DNA of 64,000 bases from Streptomyces sp. WZ-12 (GCF_028898845.1 NZ_CP118574.1:2418001-2482000); one strand, 5' to 3'; positions 33,597 to 42,419 are shown, counted from the first letter of the stretch. Numbers and translations: made by a program. Notes: generated by a model not told the origin, from the sequence alone.

Positions 33597-34466
33597 ATGA
33601 CGAACAGGATCGTCAAGGCGCTGGAGGACGGCGCTGGCAAACTGGCCAAGACCCTCGGCAAGGACGCCGGCAAGGCCGTCCAGGACCTCTACCACGACAC
33701 CGGCAAGCGGCTGAAGCGGGTCGCCGACAACCATCTGGAGACCGACGCCAAGCACGCGGCGGAGATGGAGCGGATCGCCAAGCGCCCGCGCACCGAGACG
33801 CCGGTATACCACCTCGACGACCGCGGCAACATCAGCCGGCTGCGCCACAACCCGGGCGCCAAGACGCCGGAGGAGCGGTACAAGAAGGAGAAGCTGACCT
33901 CCGAGGACAAGGAACGGCTGGGGCTACAGAGTTCGTCGATCGGGGGTCCCCGGAAAGGGGAGCAGGCCGCCCGCCTTAAGAACAAGCAGGAGGGCAGGAC
34001 CGACCCACGGCCCACATCATCCTCGACCCCGGTGGCGCAGGGGAGTTCGGACCTCGCCCAGGCCACCCAGCTCGCCCGCCACGCGGACAACAGCTACGGC
34101 ACGCACAGGGGCGGCGAGTTCTCCAGCAACAACTACGCCGCGGCGCGCATCACCGGCGCGAACGACAAGGGGGACTTCATCCTCGTCGGACGCAGCCATC
34201 GGGGCACCAGCGAGTATCCCGGCGCCCATTCGGAGCGCATGATCGGAACACCCTTCCTAAGGCAGGGAGAAGGGAACCGAATACGGGACCTGTATACGGA
34301 ACGGGCGCCCTGTGGACCGGCGGCGAACTGCTCGGCCTGGATGGCCGAAAGGCTCTCACACGTCAATGTCAGTCACACCTTCGAGTACGGAAACACCACG
34401 GCGTCAAGAGCCGCCGGTAATGCGGCAATGCAGCAATATCTCGACGGGCTGAAGGCCAGTAGATAG
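33597..34466 (+). CDS. Deaminase-fold toxin-type protein
   Basis: A 289-residue protein. The N-terminal ~130 residues are charged and helical (GKLAKTLGKDAGKAVQDLYH), like the pre-toxin linkers of actinobacterial polymorphic toxins. The C-terminal ~130 residues carry zinc-deaminase motifs: AHSERM (H211-x-E213) and RAPCGPAANC (P238-C239-x5-C245), in the layout of nucleic-acid/nucleotide deaminase toxin clades. After these comes SHTFEYGNTTASRAAGNAAM. No signal peptide, WXG or PAAR domain is present. The SUKH-type genes that follow point to toxin/immunity function. The substrate (DNA, RNA or nucleotide) cannot be told. Confidence 0.75.
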   Translation: MTNRIVKALEDGAGKLAKTLGKDAGKAVQDLYHDTGKRLKRVADNHLETDAKHAAEMERIAKRPRTETPVYHLDDRGNISRLRHNPGAKTPEERYKKEKLTSEDKERLGLQSSSIGGPRKGEQAARLKNKQEGRTDPRPTSSSTPVAQGSSDLAQATQLARHADNSYGTHRGGEFSSNNYAAARITGANDKGDFILVGRSHRGTSEYPGAHSERMIGTPFLRQGEGNRIRDLYTERAPCGPAANCSAWMAERLSHVNVSHTFEYGNTTASRAAGNAAMQQYLDGLKASR

Positions 34467-34504
34467 ACTCCCTACCCGCCCCTACCCAGCGACAGGAACG
34501 GCGC

Positions 34505-35098
34505 ATGACCACCAGCCCTGACGACCTCAGTCGCCCAGCGCTTGAGACCGTGTTCACCCCGGCCGAGCTGATCACCGTCCCGGAGCGCCAACTCGCCGAC
34601 GTGGCCGACCCGGACGCCAGAGAGGTACTGCGCACGCTGGGGCTTCCGACGGGGGCCACCCCGTGGTTCAGCTTCTACACCAAGATCGGCGAACGGTTCG
34701 AGCGGGTCGGCGAGGACTTCGACTGGGAGCTCGCCGATACGTACGACGAGGTGCCACCGGGCGCCGACAGGTGGATCCCGCTGGCCGAGATCCCCTACGA
34801 CAGCATCGTCCTGGACCCCGAAACCGGTAAGGTCCACTGCCTTCCGCAGGACGGTGAGATCTACCTCTTCAACAGCACCCTCCGGCAATTCGTCCACTTC
34901 CTCTACATCCTGCAAGTCGAGCGCCCCGCATACGACATGGAATGGGAAGGCGACGACGACCTCTTCGACTCCGAGGGTGCGCGTTCCCGTGTCGAGGCGG
35001 CGATGCGGTCCATCGATCCGGCCGCCCTGGAAATTCCGGAATCGCGCTGGCACGACGTACTCGCCGGCATCGAGGACCCCGAATACGACCACTACTGA
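34505..35098 (+). CDS. SUKH-4-type immunity protein
   Basis: A 197-residue acidic protein beginning MTTSPDDLSRPALETVFTPA. The core WIPLAEIPYDSIVLDPETG, VHCLPQDGEIYLFNSTLRQF and VHFLYILQVERP match the SUKH-4 pattern (ligand-binding core, then a helical end). SUKH proteins neutralise nuclease and deaminase toxins. The gene lies 38 bp after the deaminase-type toxin on the same strand with AGGAA before its ATG, the classical toxin-then-immunity order. Confidence 0.8.
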   Translation: MTTSPDDLSRPALETVFTPAELITVPERQLADVADPDAREVLRTLGLPTGATPWFSFYTKIGERFERVGEDFDWELADTYDEVPPGADRWIPLAEIPYDSIVLDPETGKVHCLPQDGEIYLFNSTLRQFVHFLYILQVERPAYDMEWEGDDDLFDSEGARSRVEAAMRSIDPAALEIPESRWHDVLAGIEDPEYDHY

Positions 35099-35194
35099 CG
35101 GCCGCTGCCAACAACCGCTAGTAACGGCCACCGACGCAATTGCCGACCACCCACCCGGCAGCTACCGCATTCCCGCCCAAGGAGCCCCGATCCG

Positions 35195-36055
35195 GTGACT
35201 GAGGACACATCCCTGCGGACCTTCGGGCCGAGCGACCCCGAAGACCCCGCCGGCGCACCGGCGCACCGGCTGGCCGGGGTGTCGGTGCCGTGGCAGGTCG
35301 GTCCCTATTTCGCCACCCGAGGCGACGATCCGGTCCCGCTGGGCGCCTACGCCGAGGCGAACGGGCACCGCCTCAGCCGGGCGGAGTGCGCGGACTGGGC
35401 GCGGCTGGGCACCGACAACGGCTTCGAACTGTGCGCGGACGCGGAGGGTTCGGTGTGGGCGGTGCTGCTGGACTTCGAGGAGGACGACCGGTTCGTCAAC
35501 TCCTCCCCTGAGGAGTTCGCCGCCGGCCTGGCGGAGCTGCACGAGGCCCTGCGGGTCATCCTGAGCACCGACCGGCCGGCGACCGCCGCCGCGGCCTTCG
35601 AGAAGCTGACGGAACGTCTGAAGACCGCGAATCCACGGGCGTTCGTGGACCGGGAGAGCTGGTGGCCACTGGTGCTGGACGACATCCGCGACACCGCGAG
35701 CGTCGAGAACTACGCGGCCTTCGAGTACGTCGACCCGACCAGCGGCAAGCGGATCGTCACCCGCTCCGGCACCCTCGGCCTGCACCCCGAGGAGCGGTTG
35801 TGGGACGGGCTGCACGCGGCCGGGGTCAAGCCGGAGCAGGTCCTGCGCATCCACACCGACCTGGAGCCGTGTTTCCTGCCCGGCCACTACTGCTCGCTGT
35901 GGCTCGGACAGGTCTTCCCGCACGCTGAGTTGACGCACAGCTTCCCCTACGGCGAGTCCGCCGAGTCGCGGGCCGCCGGCGTCCGGGCCCTGCGGGAGAG
36001 CTCCGCCCAGGAGGACGGGCCGGACGCTTCGAACGGTTCGGCGGCCGACCGGTGA
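35195..36055 (+). CDS. SUKH-type protein fused to a deaminase-like C-terminal domain
   Basis: A 286-residue protein with a GTG start and AAGGAG upstream. Residues ~25-125 look like a SUKH-type domain (DNGFELCADAEGSVWAVLLD, FVNSSPEEFAAGLAEL). Residues ~170-270 align by eye with the C-terminus of the deaminase-type toxin two genes upstream. It has LHPEERL (H197-x-E199), LEPCFLPGHYC (P225-C226-x6-C233) and THSFPYGESAESRAAGVRAL against SHTFEYGNTTASRAAGNAAM. Both zinc-ligand motifs are retained, so activity is possible. The role (second toxin, decoy or immunity) is open. The stop overlaps the next start by 4 nt. Confidence 0.72.
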   Translation: MTEDTSLRTFGPSDPEDPAGAPAHRLAGVSVPWQVGPYFATRGDDPVPLGAYAEANGHRLSRAECADWARLGTDNGFELCADAEGSVWAVLLDFEEDDRFVNSSPEEFAAGLAELHEALRVILSTDRPATAAAAFEKLTERLKTANPRAFVDRESWWPLVLDDIRDTASVENYAAFEYVDPTSGKRIVTRSGTLGLHPEERLWDGLHAAGVKPEQVLRIHTDLEPCFLPGHYCSLWLGQVFPHAELTHSFPYGESAESRAAGVRALRESSAQEDGPDASNGSAADR

Positions 36056-37845
36056 GCGCCGCCCCCGCGCCGGGCGGTCCCGATATCGCCGCCTGGCCGC
36101 CGTTGGACCAGGTCACCGCGGCCCACGGGCCGGCGCTGCTGGACTGGGCGGCCGACACCTCGCCGGAACGCCCCCGGGTCTGTCTGGTGCGGGGGGCCAG
36201 GGGCAGCGGCAAGAGCCGGTTACTGGCGTGGTTCCTCATGGGCTCGCCCGCCCATCCCCGCACCGTCGTGCACGCGGCCGTCCTCGCGGAGGGGCTGATC
36301 TCGGACGCCGCGGCCTGGGACGTCGGGCGGCAACTCGGCTACGGCCCGCTGTCGCCGGCCCGGTTGCTGGACCGGCTGCTGGTCGATCAGCGCCCCCTGC
36401 TGCTGCTCGTGGCCGACCTCCACCGCGCCGGACGCGGCCCCGCCGACGGCCCGTTGGCCCGGCCCGCCACCCTCGTCCGGGAGCTGTTGCGGCCGCTGCT
36501 GGAGCTCCCGGGGACCCGCGCCGTCATCGAGGTCGGGAACGCCGAACTCTTCGGCGCCGAGACCGAGGGCGTGCCCGTCGAGACCATCGACCTCGGCGCT
36601 ACGGCGCTCGGTCCCGTCGACGGGCCGGCGCGCATCGACCTCGCCGCGCAACTCCCCCGCACCGCCGACGGCCGCCCCCTGTGGGACCGGGCCCCCGGGG
36701 ACGTCCGGCAGCGGGCGCTGGACCAGGCGCTGCTCGCCGAGGACCCCGGGCCGGCGGTCCGCGCCCTGATCACCGACCCCGGGTTCCTGCTCCACGGCTC
36801 GCCGGTGTCGCTCGCGGCCTGCCTGGCCGACGACCGCGTCCCGGCACCGCCGGGGCTCCGGGAGACCTGGCGACTGGTGGCCCCCCTGCTGTCGGACACC
36901 GAACTGGCCGCCGCCGACCGCGCCGCCCTCCTCCACACCGCCGCGCTGGGCGCCAGCCCCACCCTCGCCCGCTATCTGCTGCCGCTCGCCGAGGCCCACC
37001 CGCTCACCGGCGTCTGGACCCGGCCCGGCGCCCCCGTCACCGCCCTGGCACAACTCCCCGGCCCGGACGGCCAGTTGCTCGCCGCCGACCCGCTGGGCGA
37101 CCTCGCCGTGCTCGACCCGACCACCGGCCGGAGCGCCGGCCCCGCACCCGTCCCACCGGCCAGCACCGCCCGCCCGCAGGGCATCGCCGCGCACCACGAG
37201 CGGTCCCTGCTCCTGCTCACCGACGCCGGGGCGCTGCGCCCCACCGGCGACGACGCCGGCGCGGACTTCGGTCACCTCGCGACCCACCACGGCCGGGCCG
37301 CCCTCGGCAGTCCGGACGCCACCCCCACCGCCCTCGGCCAGTGCCCGGACGGTGCCACCACGGTCATCGGCGACGCCCAAGGCGCCGTCCATGTCTGGCA
37401 GTTGAAGGACGCCCAGGCCGCTCCGCTCTCCCGCGCGCTGCACCCGGCCCCCGTCTCCGCGGTGGCCTGCCTGGCCTTTCCCGACGCGGGCCGCACCCTG
37501 GTGATGAGCGCCGGCATGGACGGCACGGTCCGGCTCTGGGAGACCTCCGCCGATCCGTTGCCGACGCCCATCGCCCAACGCCGCGCCCTGGTAACGGCGT
37601 TGGCCGCCGCGCACACCCCACACGGCCCGGTCCTCGCGGTCGCCTGGAACGACGCGACGCTGGACCTGTGGGACCTCGCCGGCAGCCGCCTGCGCTCCGT
37701 CCCCCTCCTCCTGCCGGCCGCCGCCCTCGCCTTCTCCCCCGGCCCCCGCCTGACCATCGGCGGCCCGGACGGCGCCTATGCGCTCGCCCTCAACACCGCA
37801 CGCCTCTGGGACGCGACGGGCACGGCCCCGCCGGAAGCGCCCTAA
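36052..37845 (+). CDS. P-loop NTPase with C-terminal WD40-like repeats
   Basis: A 597-residue protein with a GTG start in a GTGA overlap with the SUKH-deaminase gene. The Walker A motif GARGSGKS is at residues 48-55, followed by a Walker B-like LLLLVADLH (about 121-129). The C-terminal ~250 residues contain beta-propeller-type repeats ending in VHVWQL, DGTVRLWET and ATLDLWDL. The layout recalls STAND-type or conflict-system NTPases that sense through WD repeats. Coupling to the deaminase/SUKH genes suggests a shared role, which is inferred. Its stop overlaps the convergent MerR gene stop. Confidence 0.75.
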   Translation: MSAAPAPGGPDIAAWPPLDQVTAAHGPALLDWAADTSPERPRVCLVRGARGSGKSRLLAWFLMGSPAHPRTVVHAAVLAEGLISDAAAWDVGRQLGYGPLSPARLLDRLLVDQRPLLLLVADLHRAGRGPADGPLARPATLVRELLRPLLELPGTRAVIEVGNAELFGAETEGVPVETIDLGATALGPVDGPARIDLAAQLPRTADGRPLWDRAPGDVRQRALDQALLAEDPGPAVRALITDPGFLLHGSPVSLAACLADDRVPAPPGLRETWRLVAPLLSDTELAAADRAALLHTAALGASPTLARYLLPLAEAHPLTGVWTRPGAPVTALAQLPGPDGQLLAADPLGDLAVLDPTTGRSAGPAPVPPASTARPQGIAAHHERSLLLLTDAGALRPTGDDAGADFGHLATHHGRAALGSPDATPTALGQCPDGATTVIGDAQGAVHVWQLKDAQAAPLSRALHPAPVSAVACLAFPDAGRTLVMSAGMDGTVRLWETSADPLPTPIAQRRALVTALAAAHTPHGPVLAVAWNDATLDLWDLAGSRLRSVPLLLPAAALAFSPGPRLTIGGPDGAYALALNTARLWDATGTAPPEAP

Positions 37846-38279
37846 CGCACGGAACGGGCGGCCGGCTCCTGGTCGCCGGCCGCCGCGTCCGTGCCGCCCG
37901 TTCCCGTCCCCTCCCCGCCGTCGTAGGCGAGGACCGCGTCGAGGTACTCGGCGATGGCGTCGCGGTTGCGGGTCAGGCAGGAGATGCGCTCGGTCATCCG
38001 GTCGCGTTCCCGCGCCAGGGTGTCGATCATCTCCGGGGTGGCGTCGGGGAAGTAGATGGTCCGGGGCTTGTCCAGGCAGGGCAGGATCTGCTTGATGATG
38101 CGGGTCGGCAGGCCGGCGTCGAGCAGCCCCCTGATCTGGAGCACGCGGTCCACGAAGCGCTCGTCGTAGTCGCGGTAGCCGTTCGGCGTGCGCGCGGTGA
38201 CGATCAGCCCCTGCTCCTCGTAGTAGCGCAGCAACCGCCTGGGGGTGCCGGTGCGTTCCGACAGTTCTCCGATCCGCAC
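37842..38279 (-). CDS. MerR-family regulator
   Basis: A 145-residue protein with a GTG start and GGAGAGGGA upstream. The N-terminal winged helix is RIGELSERTGTPRRLLRYYE plus PNGYRDYDERFVDRV, and the dimerisation helix (PEMIDTLARERDRMTERISC) follows. Two cysteines (in ILPCLDKP and ISCLTRN) do not form a known metal or redox motif. The target is unknown: the next gene on the strand lies 125 bp upstream and the 3' end overlaps the convergent NTPase gene by 4 nt. Confidence 0.88.
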   Translation of the reverse strand: MRIGELSERTGTPRRLLRYYEEQGLIVTARTPNGYRDYDERFVDRVLQIRGLLDAGLPTRIIKQILPCLDKPRTIYFPDATPEMIDTLARERDRMTERISCLTRNRDAIAEYLDAVLAYDGGEGTGTGGTDAAAGDQEPAARSVR

Positions 38280-38404
38280 GACCGTCCCTCTCCGTGAACC
38301 CGCGCTGCCGGATGGCAGCATACGGGCGCGCCGGGGCGGACGGTGCGGGCGGACGTCAGCGCACGCGGGAGTCGGTGCGCCTGACGCGCCGCCGCGTCGG
38401 TGAC

Positions 38405-38827
38405 TCAGTGCACCGTCACGGTGACGGTGGAGGAGTGGGTCTTGCCGTGGGCGACCCGCAGCTTCTCCTGGCCCTTCTTGCTGAGCTTGACCTTGACGCT
38501 GTAGTAACCGCCGTGCTTGGTCTTGGTGTTGGCGTGCAGCGTGGTCCACTTGCCCTTGTTCATGTGTTGGACGGTGAGCTTGCTGTCCGTCTTGATGCCC
38601 TTGGTGCGGCCGCTGAGGGTGACGGTCTGGCCGGCCTTGATGGACTTGGCGCTCGCCTTGACGCCGATCTCCTCGTGCGTCTTGGCGGTGGCGACGGTGG
38701 CGGTGTGCAGGTCCGGTACCGCGCTCGGCGCGGCGATGGCGGTGCCCGCGCCGCCGGCCAACAGGGCCGCGCACGCGGCACCGATGACCGCGGTCCGCAG
38801 GTGGTACGCCTTCTTGGTGGTCCCCAT
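38405..38827 (-). CDS. Small secreted protein with Ig/SH3-like beta domain
   Basis: A 140-residue protein with a Sec signal peptide (KKAYHLRTAVIGAACAALLA, then AGTAIAA, cleavage predicted near residue 33). The mature part is Lys/Thr-rich and beta-type (KAGQTVTLSGRTKGI, GGYYSVKVKLSKKGQEKLRV), like small bacterial Ig-like or calcium-independent wall-associated domains. ATG 38827 follows AGGTGA. Function unknown. The orphan response regulator lies upstream on the same strand, 165 bp away. Confidence 0.75.
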   Translation of the reverse strand: MGTTKKAYHLRTAVIGAACAALLAGGAGTAIAAPSAVPDLHTATVATAKTHEEIGVKASAKSIKAGQTVTLSGRTKGIKTDSKLTVQHMNKGKWTTLHANTKTKHGGYYSVKVKLSKKGQEKLRVAHGKTHSSTVTVTVH

Positions 38828-38992
38828 GGAATTCACCTCACCTGTGTTGCCTGGTTCCGGCTCGCCGGCACCCGGGGGCGTCGCCGCCCTACGGGCGCTC
38901 CGGGGGCCGGAGCGTTCCCGGCCCAGTATGCGGAGCGGTTCATGAGGCGATCGTGTGCCGCGGATGTGAGTCCTCACATGGCGGGCCCGCGG

Positions 38993-39682
38993 TCAACCGC
39001 TGGTCACGGGGACGGGGTTGAGCAGCCGGTATCCGGCACCGCGGACGGTCTCCAGGTGGGACGCCCGGCCGCCCTGGTCGATCTTGCGGCGCAGATAGGC
39101 CACGTACTGGTCGACGACGTTGGAGACCCCGTCGCAGGGGAAGTCCCAGACCTGCTCCAGGATCAGGGTCCGGGTCAGCACCTCCCCGGGGTGCCGCAGG
39201 AAGAGTTCCAGCAGGGCGAACTCCTTGGGCGAGAGCCGGAGTTCGGTGCCGGCCCGCCAGGCCCGCCGGCTGGCCGGGTCCAGCCGCAGGTCGCCCACCG
39301 CGATCAGGGCCGGCCGGGCGCGCCCGCCGCGGCGGGACAGCGCGCGCAGCCTGGCGTACAGCTCGGCGAAGCTGAACGGCTTCGCCAAGTAGTCGTCGGC
39401 GCCGGCGTCCAGGCCCCGGACCCGGTCGGGGACCTCGTTGCGGGCGCTCAGCACCAGTACGGGCGACCAGCAGCCGCCGGCCCGCAGCCGGCGGCACACC
39501 TCGAAGCCGTCGAAGCCGTGCAGCAGCACGTCGAGGACGATCAGGTCGTAGGGCACCTCGCGGGCCCGCCAGACCGCCTCCGGGCCGGTCGCCGCCAGGT
39601 CGACGGCGTAGCCCTCCTCGGCGAGGCCGCGGCGCAGCAGCGCCGCCGTGCGGGGCTCGCCGTCGACCACCAGGACGCGCAT
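38993..39682 (-). CDS. OmpR/PhoB-family response regulator (orphan)
   Basis: A 229-residue protein. In the receiver domain the phospho-acceptor is Asp51 (LIVLDVLLHG), with Lys in DDYLAKPF. The acidic pair at the N-terminus is VVDGEP, i.e. one of the two expected aspartates is Gly. The C-terminal winged helix has LSPKEFALLELFLRHPGEVL and RGAGYRL. No histidine kinase gene is adjacent, so its partner is unlinked. The secreted-protein gene downstream on the same strand could be a target. Confidence 0.88.
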   Translation of the reverse strand: MRVLVVDGEPRTAALLRRGLAEEGYAVDLAATGPEAVWRAREVPYDLIVLDVLLHGFDGFEVCRRLRAGGCWSPVLVLSARNEVPDRVRGLDAGADDYLAKPFSFAELYARLRALSRRGGRARPALIAVGDLRLDPASRRAWRAGTELRLSPKEFALLELFLRHPGEVLTRTLILEQVWDFPCDGVSNVVDQYVAYLRRKIDQGGRASHLETVRGAGYRLLNPVPVTSG

Positions 39683-39766
39683 TCCTCCACGGTAGGAGCT
39701 CCGCGGGCGGACGACATGTGGAGCGTCCGTGGGCGGCGTTCGGGCGCGGGCGGCCCCGGGCGCCGG

Positions 39767-40123
39767 TCAGTCGTGCGGCGGCAGGTGCCGGACCTGGTGG
39801 TCGGCGGCGCTGAGGGCCTCGTCGACCAGGCGCCGCAGATGCCCGTGGCGCAGCGCGTAGACGGCGCGGCGACCGTCCTTGCGGACGGTGACCAGCCCGG
39901 CGAGCCGGAGGCGGGCGAGGTGTTGGCTGACGGAGGTGCGGGAGGCGCCGCAGACCTCGGTGAGGGTGGTGACGTCGGCCTCGCCCGCACCGAGGCGCCG
40001 CAGCAGGGTCAGCCGGGTGCGGTCGGCGAGGAGCCCGAGGATCTCCACGGCGGCGGTCAGCCGGGCGCCGTCGGCCGGCTCCTGCGCACCGTGCGCAGTT
40101 GATAGGTGCATGCGTGCGCTCAT
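39767..40123 (-). CDS. ArsR-family metal sensor
   Basis: A 118-residue protein from ATG 40123; ATG 40111 is an alternative. Winged helix: VTTLTEVCGASRTSVSQHLA with wing VRKDGRRAVYAL. The C-terminal helix ends AADHQVRHLPPHD, an Asp/His-rich alpha-5 pattern that forms the Zn/Ni/Co site in CzrA/KmtR-type sensors. It is divergent from the CDF exporter, so release of DNA on metal binding would induce efflux. Confidence 0.88.
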   Translation of the reverse strand: MSARMHLSTAHGAQEPADGARLTAAVEILGLLADRTRLTLLRRLGAGEADVTTLTEVCGASRTSVSQHLARLRLAGLVTVRKDGRRAVYALRHGHLRRLVDEALSAADHQVRHLPPHD

Positions 40124-40138
40124 ACGCACATAATGAGG
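40106..40138. promoter_or_regulatory. Candidate ArsR operator and divergent promoter
   Basis: The sequence around the arsR-type start contains TGCGT (40111-40115) and ACGCA (40124-40128), 8 bp apart, within a broader imperfect symmetry (ATGCGTG ... ACGCACAT), next to CATAAT (40129-40134). Position between the sensor and the metal exporter is where an autoregulatory ArsR site is expected. Arms are short, so confidence is limited. Confidence 0.4.
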
Positions 40139-40192
40139 GGCGAGGGCGGAGGGCACAAGCCGCGCCCCGGACGCCGAAGAGGGGCGATGCCC

Positions 40193-41308
40193 ATGGACGC
40201 GCAGTTGCCGGTTCCCGGACCCCACTCCCACCCCGACGGTTCCGCGCACCACCACCCGCACCCCGTCTGTCGCTCCCGCGCGGCCCGCCTGCGGCACCGG
40301 CTCGCGCACGCCGTCACCCCGCACAGCCACGAGGCCCGGGACAAGGTCGACCCCGCGCTGGAGAGCTCCCGCGAGGGGCTGCGCACGCTCTGGCTCTCGC
40401 TCGCCGTCCTGGGGCTGACGACGCTGGTGCAGGCCGCCGTCTTCGCGCTGTCCGGCTCGGTGGCGCTGCTCGGCGACACCCTGCACAACGCCGCCGACGC
40501 ACTGACCGCCGTCCCCCTCGGTGTCGCCTTCCTCCTCGGCCGGCGGGCCGCCAACCGCCGCTACACCTACGGCTACGGCCGCGCCGAGGACCTGGCCGGC
40601 GTGGTCATCGTGCTGACCATCGCCGCGTCCGCGGTGCCCGCCCTCTACATGGCCGTCGACCGGCTCCTGCACCCGCGGGACGTGGCACACCTGTGGGCGG
40701 TCGCGGCCGCCGCGCTGGCCGGCTTCGTCGGCAACGAGTGGGTGGCCCGCTACCGCATCCGCACCGGCCGCCGGATCGGCTCCGCCGCGCTGGTCGCGGA
40801 CGGGTTGCACGCCCGCACCGACGGCTTCACCTCGCTGGCCGTGCTGCTGGGCGCGGGCGGCGCCGCACTGGGCTGGCGGGCCGCCGACCCGGTCGTCGGC
40901 CTGCTGATCACCGGCGCGATCCTGCTGGTCCTCAAGGACGCCGCCCGGGAGGTGTTGCGGCGGCTGATGGACTCGGTGGACCCGGCGCTGGTGGCGTCCG
41001 CCGAGGCCGTGCTGCGGGCGGTGCCCGGCGTCCGCGGGGTGGGCCAGCTCCGGATGCGCTGGATCGGCCACGCGCTGCGGGCCGAGGCGGACCTCGTCCT
41101 CGACCCGCGGCTGACCGTGGCCCAGGGCCACCGCATCGCGGTGGCCGCCGAACACGCACTGATCCACGCCGTACCGCGCCTGACGGCGGCCACCGTGCAC
41201 CTCGACCACACCCCGGAGGACGACTCCCCCGACCCCCACGCGGCGCTGGCCCACCACACCGGCCGTCATCCGAGGATCGGGATCAGCCCCAGTCCGAAGA
41301 CGACGTAG
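40193..41308 (+). CDS. Cation diffusion facilitator (CDF) metal exporter
   Basis: A 371-residue protein. I choose ATG 40193 because AGAGGGG then lies eight bases upstream; ATG 40187 is too close to it. The N-terminus is His-rich (GPHSHPDGSAHHHPHPV), a likely metal-binding tail. Six helices follow, with CDF metal-site motifs ALLGDTLHNAADAL (DxxHN) and ALVADGLHARTDGFTS (HxxTD), plus a cytoplasmic C-terminal domain. It should export Zn2+, Co2+ or Ni2+ by proton exchange. Divergent from an ArsR-type metal sensor. The 3' end overlaps the convergent CaCA gene by 43 bp. Confidence 0.9.
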   Translation: MDAQLPVPGPHSHPDGSAHHHPHPVCRSRAARLRHRLAHAVTPHSHEARDKVDPALESSREGLRTLWLSLAVLGLTTLVQAAVFALSGSVALLGDTLHNAADALTAVPLGVAFLLGRRAANRRYTYGYGRAEDLAGVVIVLTIAASAVPALYMAVDRLLHPRDVAHLWAVAAAALAGFVGNEWVARYRIRTGRRIGSAALVADGLHARTDGFTSLAVLLGAGGAALGWRAADPVVGLLITGAILLVLKDAAREVLRRLMDSVDPALVASAEAVLRAVPGVRGVGQLRMRWIGHALRAEADLVLDPRLTVAQGHRIAVAAEHALIHAVPRLTAATVHLDHTPEDDSPDPHAALAHHTGRHPRIGISPSPKTT

Positions 41309-42348
41309 AAGCCGGCGGCCAGGGCCAGTCGGCCGGCGGTGAGGCGGTGCGTCCGCATCATCACCAGCAGGTAGCCGATCGCCGCCATGGTGATCAGGCC
41401 GGCCCACACCAGGGCGGTGTCGAAGTGCCAACTGGTGAAGAGCAGGCCGAGGCCGCTGGGGACGGTGGCCTGGATCATCATGGCGCCGGAGATGTTGGCC
41501 AGCGCCAGCTTGGTCTTGCCCTGGCGCACCCAGATCACCGCGTTCATGATCTCGGGGAGTTCGGTGGCGATCGGGGAGAGCAGCAGCGCGGTGACCGAGG
41601 CGGAGAGTCCGAGCATCGGACCGATGGCGTCCAGTTGGTGGACGAAGAGCTGCGAGGCGAAGAAGATCACGACCAGGGTGACCAGGGTCTGCGCGACGAC
41701 CGCCCAGGTCGCCGGGGACGCCGCCCGCGGCTGGAACTTCAGCGGCTCCAGTTCGACGCCCTCCTCGTCCTCCTCGTGGTCGCCGCGGATCTCGCGCCAG
41801 AAGTAGGCCGCGTACACCGCGAAGAACGCCAGGCCCAGCACCGGCTTGAAGGCGAAGGCGACCAGGCCGAGCGCGACCTTGACCAGGAAGACCGGCAGGA
41901 ACCACGTCTGGTCCTTGGCCAGCCGCCGCATGTCCTTCGGCGCGCCGAGCTCCCGGGCCGGCTCCGGGGCGTCCCCGACGGCGGGACCGCCGGCCGCGAC
42001 CAGGGCGCGCCGCTTGCGCCGCTGGAGCAGCAGCATCGCGCCGGTCACCCCGTACGCCACGGTGGCCAGCGCCAAGGGGCCGCCCATCGCGGCGCCGACG
42101 CCGATGTTCTTGGCCTCCGGGGTGGCGCCGGTGGTCACCGCCACCAGGGTCACCACGGACTCCGGCAGTGCGGTGCCGAAGGCCGCCAGGATGGTGCCCA
42201 CCGCCATCCGGCCCACGTTGAGCCGCTCACCGAGCCATTCCACGGCGTTGACGAACCACTCGCAGGAGAGGTAGATCGCCACCGCGCAGGCGATGAGCAG
42301 AACGAAATGCAACACGCTGATCGTCAGCCTTTCCGCTCCGGCGGGCAT
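41266..42348 (-). CDS. CaCA-family cation exchanger, probably Mn2+/Ca2+ export
   Basis: About 360 residues from ATG 42348; GTG 42315 and ATG 42420 are also in frame. Two inverted Na_Ca_ex repeats carry the alpha-motifs GTILAAFGTALPESVVT (repeat 1) and LLLSPIATELPEIMNAVIWV (repeat 2), each with the transport-site Glu. A charged cytoplasmic loop (DHEEDEEGVELEPLKF) separates them. CaCA members exchange Ca2+ or other divalents for H+ or Na+. The upstream RNA element at 42420-42537 matches the manganese-sensing yybP-ykoY class, so Mn2+ export is the favoured role. Confidence 0.87.
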   Translation of the reverse strand: MPAGAERLTISVLHFVLLIACAVAIYLSCEWFVNAVEWLGERLNVGRMAVGTILAAFGTALPESVVTLVAVTTGATPEAKNIGVGAAMGGPLALATVAYGVTGAMLLLQRRKRRALVAAGGPAVGDAPEPARELGAPKDMRRLAKDQTWFLPVFLVKVALGLVAFAFKPVLGLAFFAVYAAYFWREIRGDHEEDEEGVELEPLKFQPRAASPATWAVVAQTLVTLVVIFFASQLFVHQLDAIGPMLGLSASVTALLLSPIATELPEIMNAVIWVRQGKTKLALANISGAMMIQATVPSGLGLLFTSWHFDTALVWAGLITMAAIGYLLVMMRTHRLTAGRLALAAGFYVVFGLGLIPILG

Positions 42349-42419
42349 CGAGGGCGACCGGCGTGGGAGCGGCGGCACGGCTTCGACCCCGCCGACGTGT
42401 CCTTGAAGAATCGTCGACA

